The notes below the pieces were generated by a model. That model did not search any database. It was not told where the DNA came from and worked only from the letters and a program-made list of their open reading frames with translations. From assembly GCA_045430305.1 (NCBI GenBank), contig JAILXW010000003.1, forward strand, positions 496,001-560,000: a stretch of 64,000 nucleotides of DNA, read 5' to 3'. Both the position numbers and the translations under genes were made by a program. Below, piece after piece: positions 25,239 through 34,058 of this stretch (its first letter is position 1; every line of letters starts with the position of its first letter). Origin of the DNA: Agarilytica sp045430305. GTDB taxonomy: Bacteria > Pseudomonadota > Gammaproteobacteria > Pseudomonadales > Cellvibrionaceae.

Positions 25239-26606
25239 GTGAATACTTTGTCTTTCAAGTTTCCCAATAAAACCCTCAGTCATTCTAAATCTGCAATGCG
25301 CTTATTTTCTGGTGTGCTCATGTGTATTGCGGCAGGTGATACTTTGGGGCAAGCACCGCGAGAACAAAACGAAGTGCGTGCAGAACTGTTTTACATTAAG
25401 CAGCAGGTCGATAACCCTTCTGCTTTAGCCGATGATATTGCTGGAGCACAAGAAGGCGAAAGTCAGACTGAGGCTGGAGCGCTCATAAACGGAGAGTGGT
25501 CTTCCGAATTAAATAGCTTGGTTTTAGACTATTCACAGTCAGAGCTACGGTTCGAGGATGGCAATCAGAGTGATACCACCGTAAGAGAAGGTGGTGGTAC
25601 CTGGGTGTTAGGTAACGAGCATACTTTTTATCAACTCACTACAGCGCATTCGATTCGCCGTTTACAACGGGAAGCTGGCCAGGCCAGCTCGCAACTCGAT
25701 GAGACTGAAGAACGATCCATTTCAAGTGTACGTCCGCTGTTGAGGGCGCGTTTTGGTGCGGCCGATGCGCTAGCCTTAAGTGCCAATATGTCAGATATTG
25801 GGTTTGAGGAGTCCGTGATTAATAATTCAAAACGAGAAGGTGCCTTGCTGCAATATTCTCGTGGAGTTTCGCCCACTACTGGATTGTTCATCACGGGGGG
25901 CGTCAACAGAGTCAATTTTGAAGAAAATGATAACGCTGACTATAAGTACACAATGGTGAATGTTGGTTTTACGAGAGAGCAGCGTTTTTTCAGTTACCGA
26001 CTCAGTGCAGGTATGGCGTCGATTTCACCCGAAATAGGGCAGAGCACCAGCAGCCCCACGGCGAACTTTGAGCTGATCAGTGAAAATAGCGGTAATCGCA
26101 TAGAATTTGTTGCCGATCGAAGCATTTCAGATACCTCAATTGGAAATAATAATAGCGAGCTTTTTTCAGACGAGGTCACCTTTGATGGAGACATTGAGGA
26201 AAACGACCAAATTATTAGAAGCCAAGGGTCGCTAAACTGGCAGTATGCCAATTTATGTCGACGTTGCAGCGTAGAACTGGGTGTAACATGGGAACGTTCA
26301 GAGCACCTCAACGCTGAGTATCTAGATCTAGAGCAGACGCGTGCTGATCTTCGAGTGTTATATCGAGTAAACAGACGACTAGACGCAGTTTTTCATTCGC
26401 AACAGGTCGATACGACCTTCCCTGACCCAGATTCCACGCAGGTAGATTCTGCGCGGGAACTACACTCCGTTGAGTTTAACTATGCGCTTAACGATATGTT
26501 CGAACTTTCTCTATTTCACGAGGCTGAAAGGGTCGAAAGAAAAGGCGAGGGTGATACTTCAGTTAACACCAGCGGTATTGAGCTTACCTTTGTCTACCAA
26601 CGTTAG
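25239..26606 (+). CDS. putative outer-membrane beta-barrel protein of the exopolysaccharide cluster
   Basis: The product of 455 residues has a hydrophobic N-terminus (MRLFSGVLMCIAAGDTLGQA from Met20) and then alternating polar/hydrophobic strands to the end, finishing in VEFNYALNDMFEL ... GIELTFVYQR. A C-terminal strand ending near an aromatic residue is typical for Bam-assembled barrels. Proteins like this follow the SLBB and chain-length genes in exosortase-type clusters and are thought to take part in secretion; that role is inferred from position. The start is GTG 25239 or ATG 25296; neither has a strong ribosome binding site. Confidence 0.75.
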   Translation: MNTLSFKFPNKTLSHSKSAMRLFSGVLMCIAAGDTLGQAPREQNEVRAELFYIKQQVDNPSALADDIAGAQEGESQTEAGALINGEWSSELNSLVLDYSQSELRFEDGNQSDTTVREGGGTWVLGNEHTFYQLTTAHSIRRLQREAGQASSQLDETEERSISSVRPLLRARFGAADALALSANMSDIGFEESVINNSKREGALLQYSRGVSPTTGLFITGGVNRVNFEENDNADYKYTMVNVGFTREQRFFSYRLSAGMASISPEIGQSTSSPTANFELISENSGNRIEFVADRSISDTSIGNNNSELFSDEVTFDGDIEENDQIIRSQGSLNWQYANLCRRCSVELGVTWERSEHLNAEYLDLEQTRADLRVLYRVNRRLDAVFHSQQVDTTFPDPDSTQVDSARELHSVEFNYALNDMFELSLFHEAERVERKGEGDTSVNTSGIELTFVYQR

Positions 26607-27001
26607 TGTCTCGCGCGCCTAATACCTGATGTAGTCTTCTGTGTTCAAATTTTCGGCACTTTTCAAGCTCTGTAAAATACGGGTTGAATTGCAGTCAAAA
26701 CGTTGCAGAAAACTACATTTTTATGTTTCAAAACGATAAAGTCGGGAATTTTTACAACTAAAAACCATAAAAAAAAGCGTTTTTATCGATTTTTAGGATA
26801 ACAAACAAGAGTAAAGCGGTGTTTGTTGGGGCGGCCACTGGCGGTTTTGACCTTGAGCGTGCTTTGTAAGTGTTTGCTGAGGGCTTTTACTGCATTCTCA
26901 ATATTATTTAGTTCCAATGAGTCATGGTGTCAGGCTTTTATACACAGTCGAAATTTACAAATTACTAATGGCGCACGTAGCAACGTTGGGTAATTTTCTT
27001 T

Positions 27002-27017
27002 TGTGACTCACAGCACA
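27002..27017. promoter_or_regulatory. CRP/Vfr-like dyad, distal
   Basis: TGTGA-CTCACA-GCACA matches the CRP half-sites TGTGA-N6-TCACA at nine of ten positions. It lies about 115 bases upstream of the -24 GG at 27117. Confidence 0.4.
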
Positions 27018-27071
27018 AATTTACTTCAAATTTCAATTGTAACTTATTGATTTTAAAGGGTAAAATCGGTT

Positions 27072-27087
27072 TGTGCGTTGCGTCACA
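27072..27087. promoter_or_regulatory. CRP/Vfr-like dyad, proximal
   Basis: TGTGC-GTTGCG-TCACA matches TGTGA-N6-TCACA at nine of ten positions. It is exactly 70 bases downstream of the first dyad and about 30 bases before the -24 element, where a bound regulator could help or block the sigma-54 polymerase. Confidence 0.4.
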
Positions 27088-27115
27088 TATTTTTTTTTTA
27101 GCTTTTGAGAGGTTT

Positions 27116-27131
27116 TGGCACAACCCATGCT
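27116..27131 (+). promoter_or_regulatory. sigma-54-type promoter of the mini-protein gene
   Basis: TGGCACAACCCATGCT has a perfect -24 hexamer TGGCAC, with GG at 27117-27118 and GC at 27129-27130 separated by exactly ten bases. It lies 79 bases before the ATG at 27210. In floc-forming betaproteobacteria, PEP-CTERM genes are known to be activated through RpoN and the PrsK/PrsR pair, which supports the reading. Confidence 0.6.
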
Positions 27132-27209
27132 ACCTACTGTTTCGCAAGCGTAAGAGTTAGAAGATATTAAAACTCATACGCGATAAAGGAATCCAGTTTA
27201 GGTGTAGAC

Positions 27210-27389
27210 ATGAAAGCCAAATTAGTATTTTTCGTTAATTTCTTGATCGTAGCGAGTTTGTTCTCTCAAGCAGCTTCTGCTGACAGTGCAACTTGGTTGG
27301 TGCCAGCGATTGACGAGCCAATTTATTTGAGCATCTGCGGTGCAGCGTTGTTGTTCCTCGGCACGTTCAAAGGTCGTCGCTCTAACTAG
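27210..27389 (+). CDS. 59-residue secreted mini-protein with exosortase-type C-terminal sorting signal
   Basis: The product starts MKAKLVFFVNFLIVASLFSQ and has a Sec signal peptide probably cut after AASA. A mature stretch of only about 15-20 residues follows. The C-terminus has three parts in the order used by exosortase substrates: a proline/acidic motif (VPAIDEP), a hydrophobic segment (IYLSICGAALLFLGTF), and a basic end (KGRRSN). The motif is not the canonical VPEPST, and the closest recollection is a loose VPxxD/PEP variant. An exosortase with fused EpsI domain is encoded at 49634. The sigma-54-like promoter and long leader imply strong, conditional expression. It lies between the export genes and the initiating sugar transferase gene. 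No other function can be read. Confidence 0.7.
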   Translation: MKAKLVFFVNFLIVASLFSQAASADSATWLVPAIDEPIYLSICGAALLFLGTFKGRRSN

Positions 27390-27401
27390 TCTCCTCATCT
27401 C

Positions 27402-27440
27402 ATTTAGGCGAAAGCGCAGTTCTTGCTTTTTCGCCTAAAT
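27402..27440 (+). terminator. inverted repeat after the mini-protein gene
   Basis: ATTTAGGCGAAA (27402-27413) pairs with TTTCGCCTAAAT (27429-27440), and GC/GC extends the stem past a two-base bulge. It starts 12 bases after the stop codon. There is no long T-run, so it could be a terminator, or a 3' stabilising stem that raises mini-protein mRNA relative to the downstream gene. Confidence 0.5.
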
Positions 27441-27666
27441 AAAGAGTTGTGGAGCAAGTGCGCAGCTCAGTTTCAAAATTTACAAACTATTAAATCCCGA
27501 AAAACTGCTAGAATGCAGTGCGTATTTACGTGCGCTCATTTCTTACAGGTATTTTTAATAGTTTAGTGCTAAATTTTAAGCTTAGGCTGTAACCCTCAGT
27601 GCCGTTAAATATCCAGCTTCCCAACATCACATTGAACAACTTGAAATAAATACGAGAAACGCCTGC

Positions 27667-29097
27667 ATGGCCGAACCAAGTATTCACAAATCTTTAAGCC
27701 CTCGCAGAAAGCGCTTACTGCAAAATCACGACACTTTAGTGCAGTGGATTCAACAGTTTTTCAATATTGCCGCTGTTGTTGGTTCCTTAATATTTTTAAC
27801 GATTCAAGAAAAAGGCGAAGTGGGCGTACATTACCGTGCCATGTTAGCCTTTGCCGTGATGGTAATGATCATCACCTATCATCTCTTCGGCGTATTCCGA
27901 CGTTTCGATAGTGTCCTGGGTGGTATTCAGCATTTAGCCCGAGCTTGGGGTGTGGTAATTATTGTTTTGGCGTGGATCGCCTACATCACGAAAACCTCAG
28001 AATTTTATTCTCGTGAAATAATCGTATATTGGGCTTTCTTTTCTTTTGTGATGCAAGCCGCAGTATTCCTGCTTACGTACGAAGCCTACAAGATATACAA
28101 CGAAAAAATTCGCGAACGTGTTCCCGCCATTATCATTGGTACAGGCCCAGTTGCCCGTCATTTAGCTAAAAGTATTTCAAAAAACATTTGGTTGAATGAC
28201 AAAATTGTTGGCGTTGTTAATTATGGTGACGATACCGAAAACGAATGGATCATCGAAAAGCCACCGTTGCTTGGTAATGATAAAAACCTTCAAGAAATTA
28301 TCGAGAAGCACAAAATTCGCCGTGTATATGTCGCGCTTCCTTTTGAGTTAAACCGTCACATTAAAGAAATTCAAGATTTATTGATGGATGAGAACTTGGA
28401 CTTGGTGTGGGCGCCCGATATTTTTGAATTTCAACTTTTGAATCATAGTGTGCGTGAAGTGGCCGGTTTGCCCCTGCTTAACTTAAATGAAACCCCTTTG
28501 ATGGCAGGCGGCCCCGCATTTATAAAGAATGTGATGGATAAAAGCATTGCGCTGCTGGCTATACTCATGCTCAGCCCGCTGTTAATAGGCGCAGCCTTGA
28601 CCGTGCGTCTGACATCATCTGGTCCGATAATTTTTAAACAGATGCGTGACGGCTGGGATGGGAAAAAGTTCTACGTGTACAAATTTAGAAGTATGTACGT
28701 GCACCAACCCGAAAAGATCGTAAAACAAGCCACGAAGGGTGATCCGAGAATTACGCCAATCGGAGGCTTTCTCCGACGCACGTCTATTGATGAGCTGCCC
28801 CAGTTATTCAATGTGCTTGAAGGCAGTATGTCTTTAGTGGGGCCGCGACCTCATGCGGAATCACACAATGTCTACTATTCCGATAAGGTGCGAACGTACC
28901 TAGCGCGCCACCGTATTAAGCCGGGTATTACGGGCTTGGCACAAATCAATGGCTTGCGCGGTGAAACAGAAACGCTAGAGCTTATGAGTAAGCGTGTTGA
29001 GCTTGACCTAGAGTACATTGGCAATTGGTCGCCCTTTCTCGACATAAAAATTCTGTTTTTAACGCCCTTTAGTTTGTTTTCTAAAAAGGCGTATTGA
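27667..29097 (+). CDS. undecaprenyl-phosphate sugar phosphotransferase (WcaJ/EpsB-type)
   Basis: This enzyme starts exopolysaccharide repeat synthesis by moving a sugar-1-phosphate onto undecaprenyl phosphate. The N-terminal half has four to five membrane spans and a Rossmann-like domain (PAIIIGTGPVARHLAKSI). The C-terminal catalytic domain has the membrane hairpin (IALLAILMLSPLLIGAAL), KFRSMY, the catalytic region TSIDELPQLFNVLEG and SLVGPRPH. At 476 residues it matches the PNPT-independent, WcaJ-like family (glucose- or galactose-1-phosphate). The leader from 27441 shows no clear promoter. Confidence 0.93.
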   Translation: MAEPSIHKSLSPRRKRLLQNHDTLVQWIQQFFNIAAVVGSLIFLTIQEKGEVGVHYRAMLAFAVMVMIITYHLFGVFRRFDSVLGGIQHLARAWGVVIIVLAWIAYITKTSEFYSREIIVYWAFFSFVMQAAVFLLTYEAYKIYNEKIRERVPAIIIGTGPVARHLAKSISKNIWLNDKIVGVVNYGDDTENEWIIEKPPLLGNDKNLQEIIEKHKIRRVYVALPFELNRHIKEIQDLLMDENLDLVWAPDIFEFQLLNHSVREVAGLPLLNLNETPLMAGGPAFIKNVMDKSIALLAILMLSPLLIGAALTVRLTSSGPIIFKQMRDGWDGKKFYVYKFRSMYVHQPEKIVKQATKGDPRITPIGGFLRRTSIDELPQLFNVLEGSMSLVGPRPHAESHNVYYSDKVRTYLARHRIKPGITGLAQINGLRGETETLELMSKRVELDLEYIGNWSPFLDIKILFLTPFSLFSKKAY

Positions 29098-29178
29098 TAG
29101 CGTTTTTTATGGGCAGAAATTTGTCTAGAAGGTTCCGTTTTAGCTTCTGTGGCGTTCTATCTGCTAAATCCATATAGC

Positions 29179-29230
29179 TCTTCTTTTTCCTTTTTCCTTT
29201 TCCTTCCAGTTCGGCAACGGCTTCGCCGTT
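29179..29230. other. pyrimidine-rich tract and short hairpin between convergent genes
   Basis: A near-pure T/C tract with repeated TTTTTCC occupies about 29179-29207. It is followed by AACGGC-TTC-GCCGTT (29216-29230), a 6-bp stem with a three-base loop. Neither strand has a T-run after the stem, so a classical terminator is not shown. The position between convergent genes suggests a role in ending transcription. Confidence 0.35.
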
Positions 29231-29264
29231 ACACTACTTCTGGCCGTTGGCGATGATCAGAAGG

Positions 29265-30026
29265 CTATTTTTCCCAGGGGTTGCGATATAAACCAAGCTT
29301 TTGTTTAGCAAGCAGCCACAAAAAAGGAATATCGTCGACAAGGTAGCGTTTCGCTAGGCGGCCCGGTTCCTGCAGTAGACGATAGAGCCATTCTAGGCCA
29401 GAACTTACCATCCAGCGCGGCGCACGTTTGACGGCGCCCGCCTGAAAGTCGATGGTGGCACCTATCGCGAAAAACAATTTCACGTTGGGCATTTTATCTT
29501 TGTGGGCGTAGATCCAAAACTCTTGCTTGGGCGCGCCGACACCAACCGCCAATGCCGTAGCGCCGGAATCATTTACCAAAGCGAGAATTTTATTAAGCTC
29601 TTCTTCGCTGTGTTCAAAACCGAATGGTGGCGAATAGGCGCCCACAATAATGCCACTGCCGGCTTTTTCATTCAGATTGTTCTTTGCGATTTGCACGGAC
29701 GCTTCATTTCCGCCTAGTAAAAAGACCTTAACCGCCTCTGTATTGTCTTTGTGGTGTAAGCAATACGCAGGGAATAAGTCAGACCCGGCAATTTGCTCTT
29801 TGACGGGTGAAGAAGGAAAAAGGATCTTTGTGAGCAATTGTACGACTCGGCTATCACACACGATGTGTTCAGCTTGCACATAGCAATCATAAAAGTCCTT
29901 ATTTTTTTGCAGTTTTACAAAATGATCAATATTAGGAGTGACCACCACTCCTTCTTCTAATTGGGCTAGAAATTCATCAAAAGTCCAATTGTGAATGTCG
30001 AGGTTTAGTATGCGTAGTGTTTCCAC
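29265..30026 (-). CDS. WecG/TagA/CpsF family glycosyltransferase (GT26)
   Basis: GT26 enzymes add the second sugar to a lipid-linked primer. Family segments are VVTPNIDHFVKLQ near the N-terminus, GSDLFPAYCLHH, VFLLGG, VGVGAPKQEFWI and RAPRWMVSSGLEWLYRLLQEPGRLAKRYL. The start is taken as GTG 30026 with GGAAA upstream; a TTG four codons earlier is possible. The gene converges on the initiating transferase gene, so initiation and the next step are encoded side by side. The donor is not determinable. Confidence 0.92.
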   Translation of the reverse strand: METLRILNLDIHNWTFDEFLAQLEEGVVVTPNIDHFVKLQKNKDFYDCYVQAEHIVCDSRVVQLLTKILFPSSPVKEQIAGSDLFPAYCLHHKDNTEAVKVFLLGGNEASVQIAKNNLNEKAGSGIIVGAYSPPFGFEHSEEELNKILALVNDSGATALAVGVGAPKQEFWIYAHKDKMPNVKLFFAIGATIDFQAGAVKRAPRWMVSSGLEWLYRLLQEPGRLAKRYLVDDIPFLWLLAKQKLGLYRNPWEK

Positions 30027-30075
30027 GGATTTTTCCAAAATTAATTACTAACACCAACAGTTGTATGTGTGGCGG

Positions 30076-30621
30076 CTAAGTCTCAGCGAGGTACTGATCT
30101 TTTAGTTTTACATAGTTGCTAGTAGTGTAAGTGAAAAAGTTACGTTCGCTCTCTTTTAGCGGGCGAGCCTGTTTCGCAGGGCTTCCTACATACAAAAAGC
30201 CGCTCTTAAGCGTTTTGCCAGGGGGTACTAGGGTTCCCGCAGCAATCACGACTTCATCTTCTACCACAGCGCCGTCGAGCACCGTTGAACCAATGCCAAC
30301 TAAAACTCGATTGCCGATGGTGCAGCCGTGCAGGCAGGCACCGTGGCCAATGGTCACGTCTTCGCCAATCGTGAGCGGCCAACCACCGGGGTTAAAGTCG
30401 CTAGCGTGGGTAATATGCAAAACGGAATTGTCTTGCACGCTAGTACGTGCGCCGACCTTAATCTTATGCATATCGCCACGCACCACGGCTAAGGGCCAAA
30501 CACTTACGTCATCGCCGAGTTCTACATCGCCAATGACCACCGCTGCGTCATCGACAAACACGCGTTCGCCAAAAGAAGGGTGGGCACCGTTAAAGGGGCG
30601 AACAGACTTGTAATCAGGCAC
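30076..30621 (-). CDS. gamma-carbonic-anhydrase-like hexapeptide protein (YrdA/CaiE family)
   Basis: This left-handed beta-helix protein of about 181 residues is built of hexapeptide repeats (such as VVIGDVELGDDVSVWPLAVVRGD). The three metal-binding histidines of the family appear in the order LHITH, IGHGACLHGC. The start is GTG 30621, with GGAG six bases upstream; another GTG four codons earlier is less well placed. Relatives such as YrdA bind zinc, but carbonic anhydrase activity is unproven for most. It is divergent from prlC across a short region with two dyads. Confidence 0.9.
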   Translation of the reverse strand: MPDYKSVRPFNGAHPSFGERVFVDDAAVVIGDVELGDDVSVWPLAVVRGDMHKIKVGARTSVQDNSVLHITHASDFNPGGWPLTIGEDVTIGHGACLHGCTIGNRVLVGIGSTVLDGAVVEDEVVIAAGTLVPPGKTLKSGFLYVGSPAKQARPLKESERNFFTYTTSNYVKLKDQYLAET

Positions 30622-30649
30622 TTGAATCTCCACTTAAGTTATCAGACTA

Positions 30650-30696
30650 CGACTATAAATAGTCGCGAATCGCTAAAATCTCGTACACTTACGAGA
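30650..30696. promoter_or_regulatory. two perfect dyads in the yrdA-like/prlC intergenic region
   Basis: CGACTA-TAAA-TAGTCG (30650-30665) and TCTCGTA-CACT-TACGAGA (30679-30696) are exact inverted repeats 13 bases apart. The hexamer GACTAC flanks the set on both sides (at 30645 and 30695). The only control region for these two divergent genes is here, so an operator pair is likely. The second dyad could also form an RNA hairpin. Confidence 0.45.
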
Positions 30697-30761
30697 CTAC
30701 CACAGCGACCTTTGCGATAAAAAGCGCTAAAGCGTACTTCATCATTCTTGGCTTAACACTT

Positions 30762-32813
30762 ATGACAAACCCTCTGCTAGAAAATCACACCTTGCCGCCC
30801 TTTGACACGATCAGTGCAGAGCATGTGGTACCGGCATTTGAATCCATGCTGCACGATGCCGAAACCGCATTAGATCAACAGTTACAAGATCAAGATGAGG
30901 TGAGCTGGGCAAGTCTTTGTATGACCATCGAGGCACGACAAGATGTGATCAACCAAGCGTGGGCGCCGGTATCGCACTTAAACTCGGTGTTGAACGATGA
31001 AACGTTTCGTTCTGCTTATGAAAAAGCTCAAGCCATGTTGAGCGACTACTATACCGGTGTGGGCCAGAACAAAAAATTGTTTGAAGCGTACCGTGTTTTA
31101 GCGGCGTCTGGCGAATACGCTCAGCTCTCGCAGCCACAGCGTAAAACCATCGATAACGCGTTGCGCGATTTTGAACTCTCGGGTATTGCCTTGGAAGGCG
31201 AGGCAAAAGCGCGCTACAAAGAAATCAAATCTGCATTGTCAAAATTGACTACGCAATTTTCCAACAATGTATTAGATGCAAATAAGGCCTGGTTCTACCA
31301 CATAGAAAAACAAAAGGCTGAGGCTGCGCCCGATAGTTTGGAAGGTTTGCCAGAGTTTATTCTGGAAGGGGCCAAACAGGCGGCTGAGCAGCGTGAGTTA
31401 GGCGGGTATGTATTTACCCTAGATTTGCCTGTGTACTTCACCGTAATGTCACAATCGAAAAACCGTGAGATGCGAGCGGCAATGTATGAAGCCTATTGCA
31501 CGCGTGCTTCTGAATTGGGGCCGAATGCAGGCGAGTGGAATAACACGCCTCTCATCGAAGAAATTCTTGGGCTTAGGCAAGAACTTGCGAAACTACTAGA
31601 TAAAAACAATTACGCCGAAGTAAGCCTGGCTCCCAAAATGGCGGAAACCCCTGTACAAGTAGAAAACTTTCTTGTCGAGTTGGCGGAAAAAACACGCCCC
31701 TTTGCGGAAAAGGAATGTGAAGAATTGCAAACCTTTGCAAGGGAAAAATTTGGGTTAGAACAGCTAGAGGCTTGGGATGTGCCTTATATCTCTGAACAGC
31801 TCAAGCTAGAAAAATATAATATTTCCCAAGAAACCTTGCGCCCCTACTTTCCGTTAGAAACCGTAAAGAAAGGTTTGTTTGAGCTCGTGAACCGCTTATA
31901 CGGCATTGAAATTCGTAGCGCAGAAGTAGCGCTATGGCATAAAGATGCAAGTTATTACGAAATTCTGAGAGACGGAAAGAAAATTGCCTCCTTCTATTTC
32001 GATTTATATGCTCGTGAAAATAAACGTGGTGGTGCCTGGATGGCCGATTGTCGTGACCGCAGAATAAAAGATGGTGAGCTTCAATTACCGGTTGCCTTTC
32101 TTGTGTGTAACTTTAACTCCCCGGTAGAAGGTAAGCCGTGTTTGTTAAATCATAACGAAGTCACAACCCTGTTTCATGAGTTCGGCCATGGTTTGCACCA
32201 TATGATGACTCAAATTGATGTGGCCGCCGTTAGTGGGATAAATGGTGTGGAGTGGGATGCCGTCGAATTGCCTAGCCAGTTTATGGAAAATTTTTGTTGG
32301 GAAGAAGAGGTGCTGGCATTTATTTCAGGCCATTTCGAAACGGGCGAACCGCTGCTAAAAGATCTGCTCGATAATATGTTGCAGGCAAAGAACTTTCAGT
32401 CGGCCATGCAAATGTTACGACAAATCGAATTTTCCCTGTTCGATCTTCGCTTGCATATGCGTTTTGGGGGCGCAGAGTTTCCTGGTGTGCAAGCCTTGCT
32501 TAACCAAGTAAGGGAAGAGGTCGCTGTGTTAACGCCGCCAGCATTCAATAAATTCCAAAATGGGTTTTCGCATATCTTTGCCGGCGGGTATGCGGCGGGC
32601 TACTACAGCTATAAGTGGGCTGAAGTCTTGTCGGCAGATGCTTACTCCGCTTTCGAAGAAGAAGGTGTGCTTAATTCTTCAACAGGGAAACGCTTTCTTC
32701 AAAATATATTGGAAAAGGGCGGCTCGCAAAGTGCAATGGAATTGTTTAAAAACTTCCGAGGGCGTGAACCAAAACCTGATGCGCTTCTTCGCCATTCTGG
32801 TTTAGCCGTGTGA
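30762..32813 (+). CDS. prlC: oligopeptidase A
   Basis: This cytoplasmic M3 zinc metallopeptidase degrades short peptides, including cleaved signal peptides. The zinc site HEFGHGLHHMM lies near residue 472, and the third ligand follows in the segment NGVEWDAVELPSQFMENF. At 683 residues it matches E. coli PrlC. The yheV gene follows ten bases later, a common pairing in this group. Confidence 0.97.
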   Translation: MTNPLLENHTLPPFDTISAEHVVPAFESMLHDAETALDQQLQDQDEVSWASLCMTIEARQDVINQAWAPVSHLNSVLNDETFRSAYEKAQAMLSDYYTGVGQNKKLFEAYRVLAASGEYAQLSQPQRKTIDNALRDFELSGIALEGEAKARYKEIKSALSKLTTQFSNNVLDANKAWFYHIEKQKAEAAPDSLEGLPEFILEGAKQAAEQRELGGYVFTLDLPVYFTVMSQSKNREMRAAMYEAYCTRASELGPNAGEWNNTPLIEEILGLRQELAKLLDKNNYAEVSLAPKMAETPVQVENFLVELAEKTRPFAEKECEELQTFAREKFGLEQLEAWDVPYISEQLKLEKYNISQETLRPYFPLETVKKGLFELVNRLYGIEIRSAEVALWHKDASYYEILRDGKKIASFYFDLYARENKRGGAWMADCRDRRIKDGELQLPVAFLVCNFNSPVEGKPCLLNHNEVTTLFHEFGHGLHHMMTQIDVAAVSGINGVEWDAVELPSQFMENFCWEEEVLAFISGHFETGEPLLKDLLDNMLQAKNFQSAMQMLRQIEFSLFDLRLHMRFGGAEFPGVQALLNQVREEVAVLTPPAFNKFQNGFSHIFAGGYAAGYYSYKWAEVLSADAYSAFEEEGVLNSSTGKRFLQNILEKGGSQSAMELFKNFRGREPKPDALLRHSGLAV

Positions 32814-32823
32814 GTTGTGAATA

Positions 32824-33060
32824 ATGAGCGATACAAAAAAAAGATTTATAGCCGGTGCTGTTTGCCCGAAGTGCGGGGAACAAGATGTGTTAATGATGTA
32901 CCGAAAAGAAGATGTCGACCACAGAGAGTGCGTTGAATGTGGTTTTGCCGATGAAATGCGTTTTCAGGCCGCTTCTCGTGAGCTTGAAACACGTGTGAAT
33001 GTTACCGAAGAAGAGAAAAAGTCGGAAACTCAGGCGGTAAAAATTCTACCGCCTAAGTAG
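32824..33060 (+). CDS. yheV: YheV-family zinc-ribbon protein
   Basis: This 78-residue protein begins with a conserved KRFIAGAVCPKCGEQDVLMMY. Two C-x2-C pairs (CPKC and CVEC) form a zinc ribbon, and the C-terminal part is acidic and basic without a fold. Function is unknown; DNA or RNA binding has been guessed from the zinc ribbon. It is probably co-transcribed with prlC. An exact inverted repeat (AGGCGGTA/TACCGCCT, 33032-33054) spans the last codons but has no T-run. Confidence 0.9.
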   Translation: MSDTKKRFIAGAVCPKCGEQDVLMMYRKEDVDHRECVECGFADEMRFQAASRELETRVNVTEEEKKSETQAVKILPPK

Positions 33061-33084
33061 CGCTTGAAGCTGCCAAAGCAACGA

Positions 33085-33906
33085 TTACTCTATTTTATTG
33101 GCTAGAATTTTTAATTGATATTCTAATGTGTCTTCTGGTGTGTCGTTATGGATTGTTGCCAGAAAACGATTCATTTTTTCATTGCTGTCGAGTATGTAAG
33201 GTTTGGCGATGTCACCGCCGCCTAAAGGTAAGCCTGTATGCTCATTGCTGTTGATAGGTGAGCAATAATCGGGGCGGGGTTTTTTTGCGTAAAAACCAAA
33301 TTGTAAAATCGAACCACATAGGATCTCATCGTAATTCGAATAAATGGGGTAAATTTTTTCTGCAAAGGTGCTGTTGGCGATCTCGCGTAGTAAATGGTTG
33401 TGGTCTGAGTTTTTAAAACCATTAATGGGGTATAAGCCTGTACGCTTGTTGCACGCAGGTGTGAAATAGTCTCCGCCAAGCCAAGAAGCACAGCCATTAA
33501 CACCGCGCCAGCCGCCAGAAATGGAAATAAAATGCTCCACTTGCTGACCGAGCTTCGCATCAATAATCGCTTTTCCTGCAATCGTATTCCCCATGGAGTG
33601 CGCGACCACATCGATTTTTCCAGAGCAAGATGTTTCTAACGCTGCGAGTAAACCTTCTGTAACAGATTCGAGTTCAGCTCCGTCATGATCATTTACGTGC
33701 ACACCGCTTAGACCCTTTTTGCCCCAGCTAGGCATGATGATCTCGTTTTCAGCGTAATCTATATTAATCAACGCGTCGCGCAAGTAGTTAAAGTCTTTCG
33801 GTTCTACGCCGTTACCGTGTACCAAAACTACGGGGTTTTTGCATTGGGCGTAAACTAGAGATGACCACAAAAAAACAAATATAAAAAGAAAACCGTTGCG
33901 CTTCAT
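33085..33906 (-). CDS. secreted lipase/esterase (Lipase_2-like)
   Basis: A 20-residue signal peptide (...FLWSSLVYAQC) is followed by the lipase start CKNPVVLVHGNGVEPKDF, where HGNG forms the oxyanion hole. The nucleophile elbow is VVAHSMGN. Candidate Asp and His lie in NYDEILCG and SNEHTG. The sequence has six or more cysteines, which fits an exported, disulphide-bonded protein. At 273 residues it resembles class I.4-like small lipases and EstA-type enzymes. Substrate unknown. Confidence 0.85.
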   Translation of the reverse strand: MKRNGFLFIFVFLWSSLVYAQCKNPVVLVHGNGVEPKDFNYLRDALINIDYAENEIIMPSWGKKGLSGVHVNDHDGAELESVTEGLLAALETSCSGKIDVVAHSMGNTIAGKAIIDAKLGQQVEHFISISGGWRGVNGCASWLGGDYFTPACNKRTGLYPINGFKNSDHNHLLREIANSTFAEKIYPIYSNYDEILCGSILQFGFYAKKPRPDYCSPINSNEHTGLPLGGGDIAKPYILDSNEKMNRFLATIHNDTPEDTLEYQLKILANKIE

Positions 33907-34058
33907 ACCTTAGTACTTCGTTCCGTTGTTAACATAAGATGAGCTCCCGCATTTAGTGCTCGTACCAAAAAGAGAATTGAACTTTAGTGCTTGAACCGCG
34001 CTTGTACAACTATACCTTGGTTGCAGTAAGCGGTATTCGTTGCTTATCAATGAAAGAT

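Larger units (their letters stand above)
26607..27209 (+). promoter_or_regulatory. 600-base regulatory leader of the mini-protein gene
   Basis: No convincing gene was seen here. The stretch is A/T-rich and holds the two CRP-like dyads (27002-27017 and 27072-27087) and the sigma-54-like element at 27116 listed separately. A nine-T run lies at 27091-27099. The untranslated leader from the predicted start near 27142 to the ATG at 27210 would be about 68 bases. Confidence 0.5.

Noticed and set aside
29216..29230. Strong terminator between the sugar transferase and WecG-like genes
   Set aside because: The stem is only six base pairs and lacks a T-run, so it is listed only as a feature of low confidence.
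33032..33054. Terminator at the end of yheV
   Set aside because: The inverted repeat is exact but lies inside the coding region and no T-run follows on either strand.
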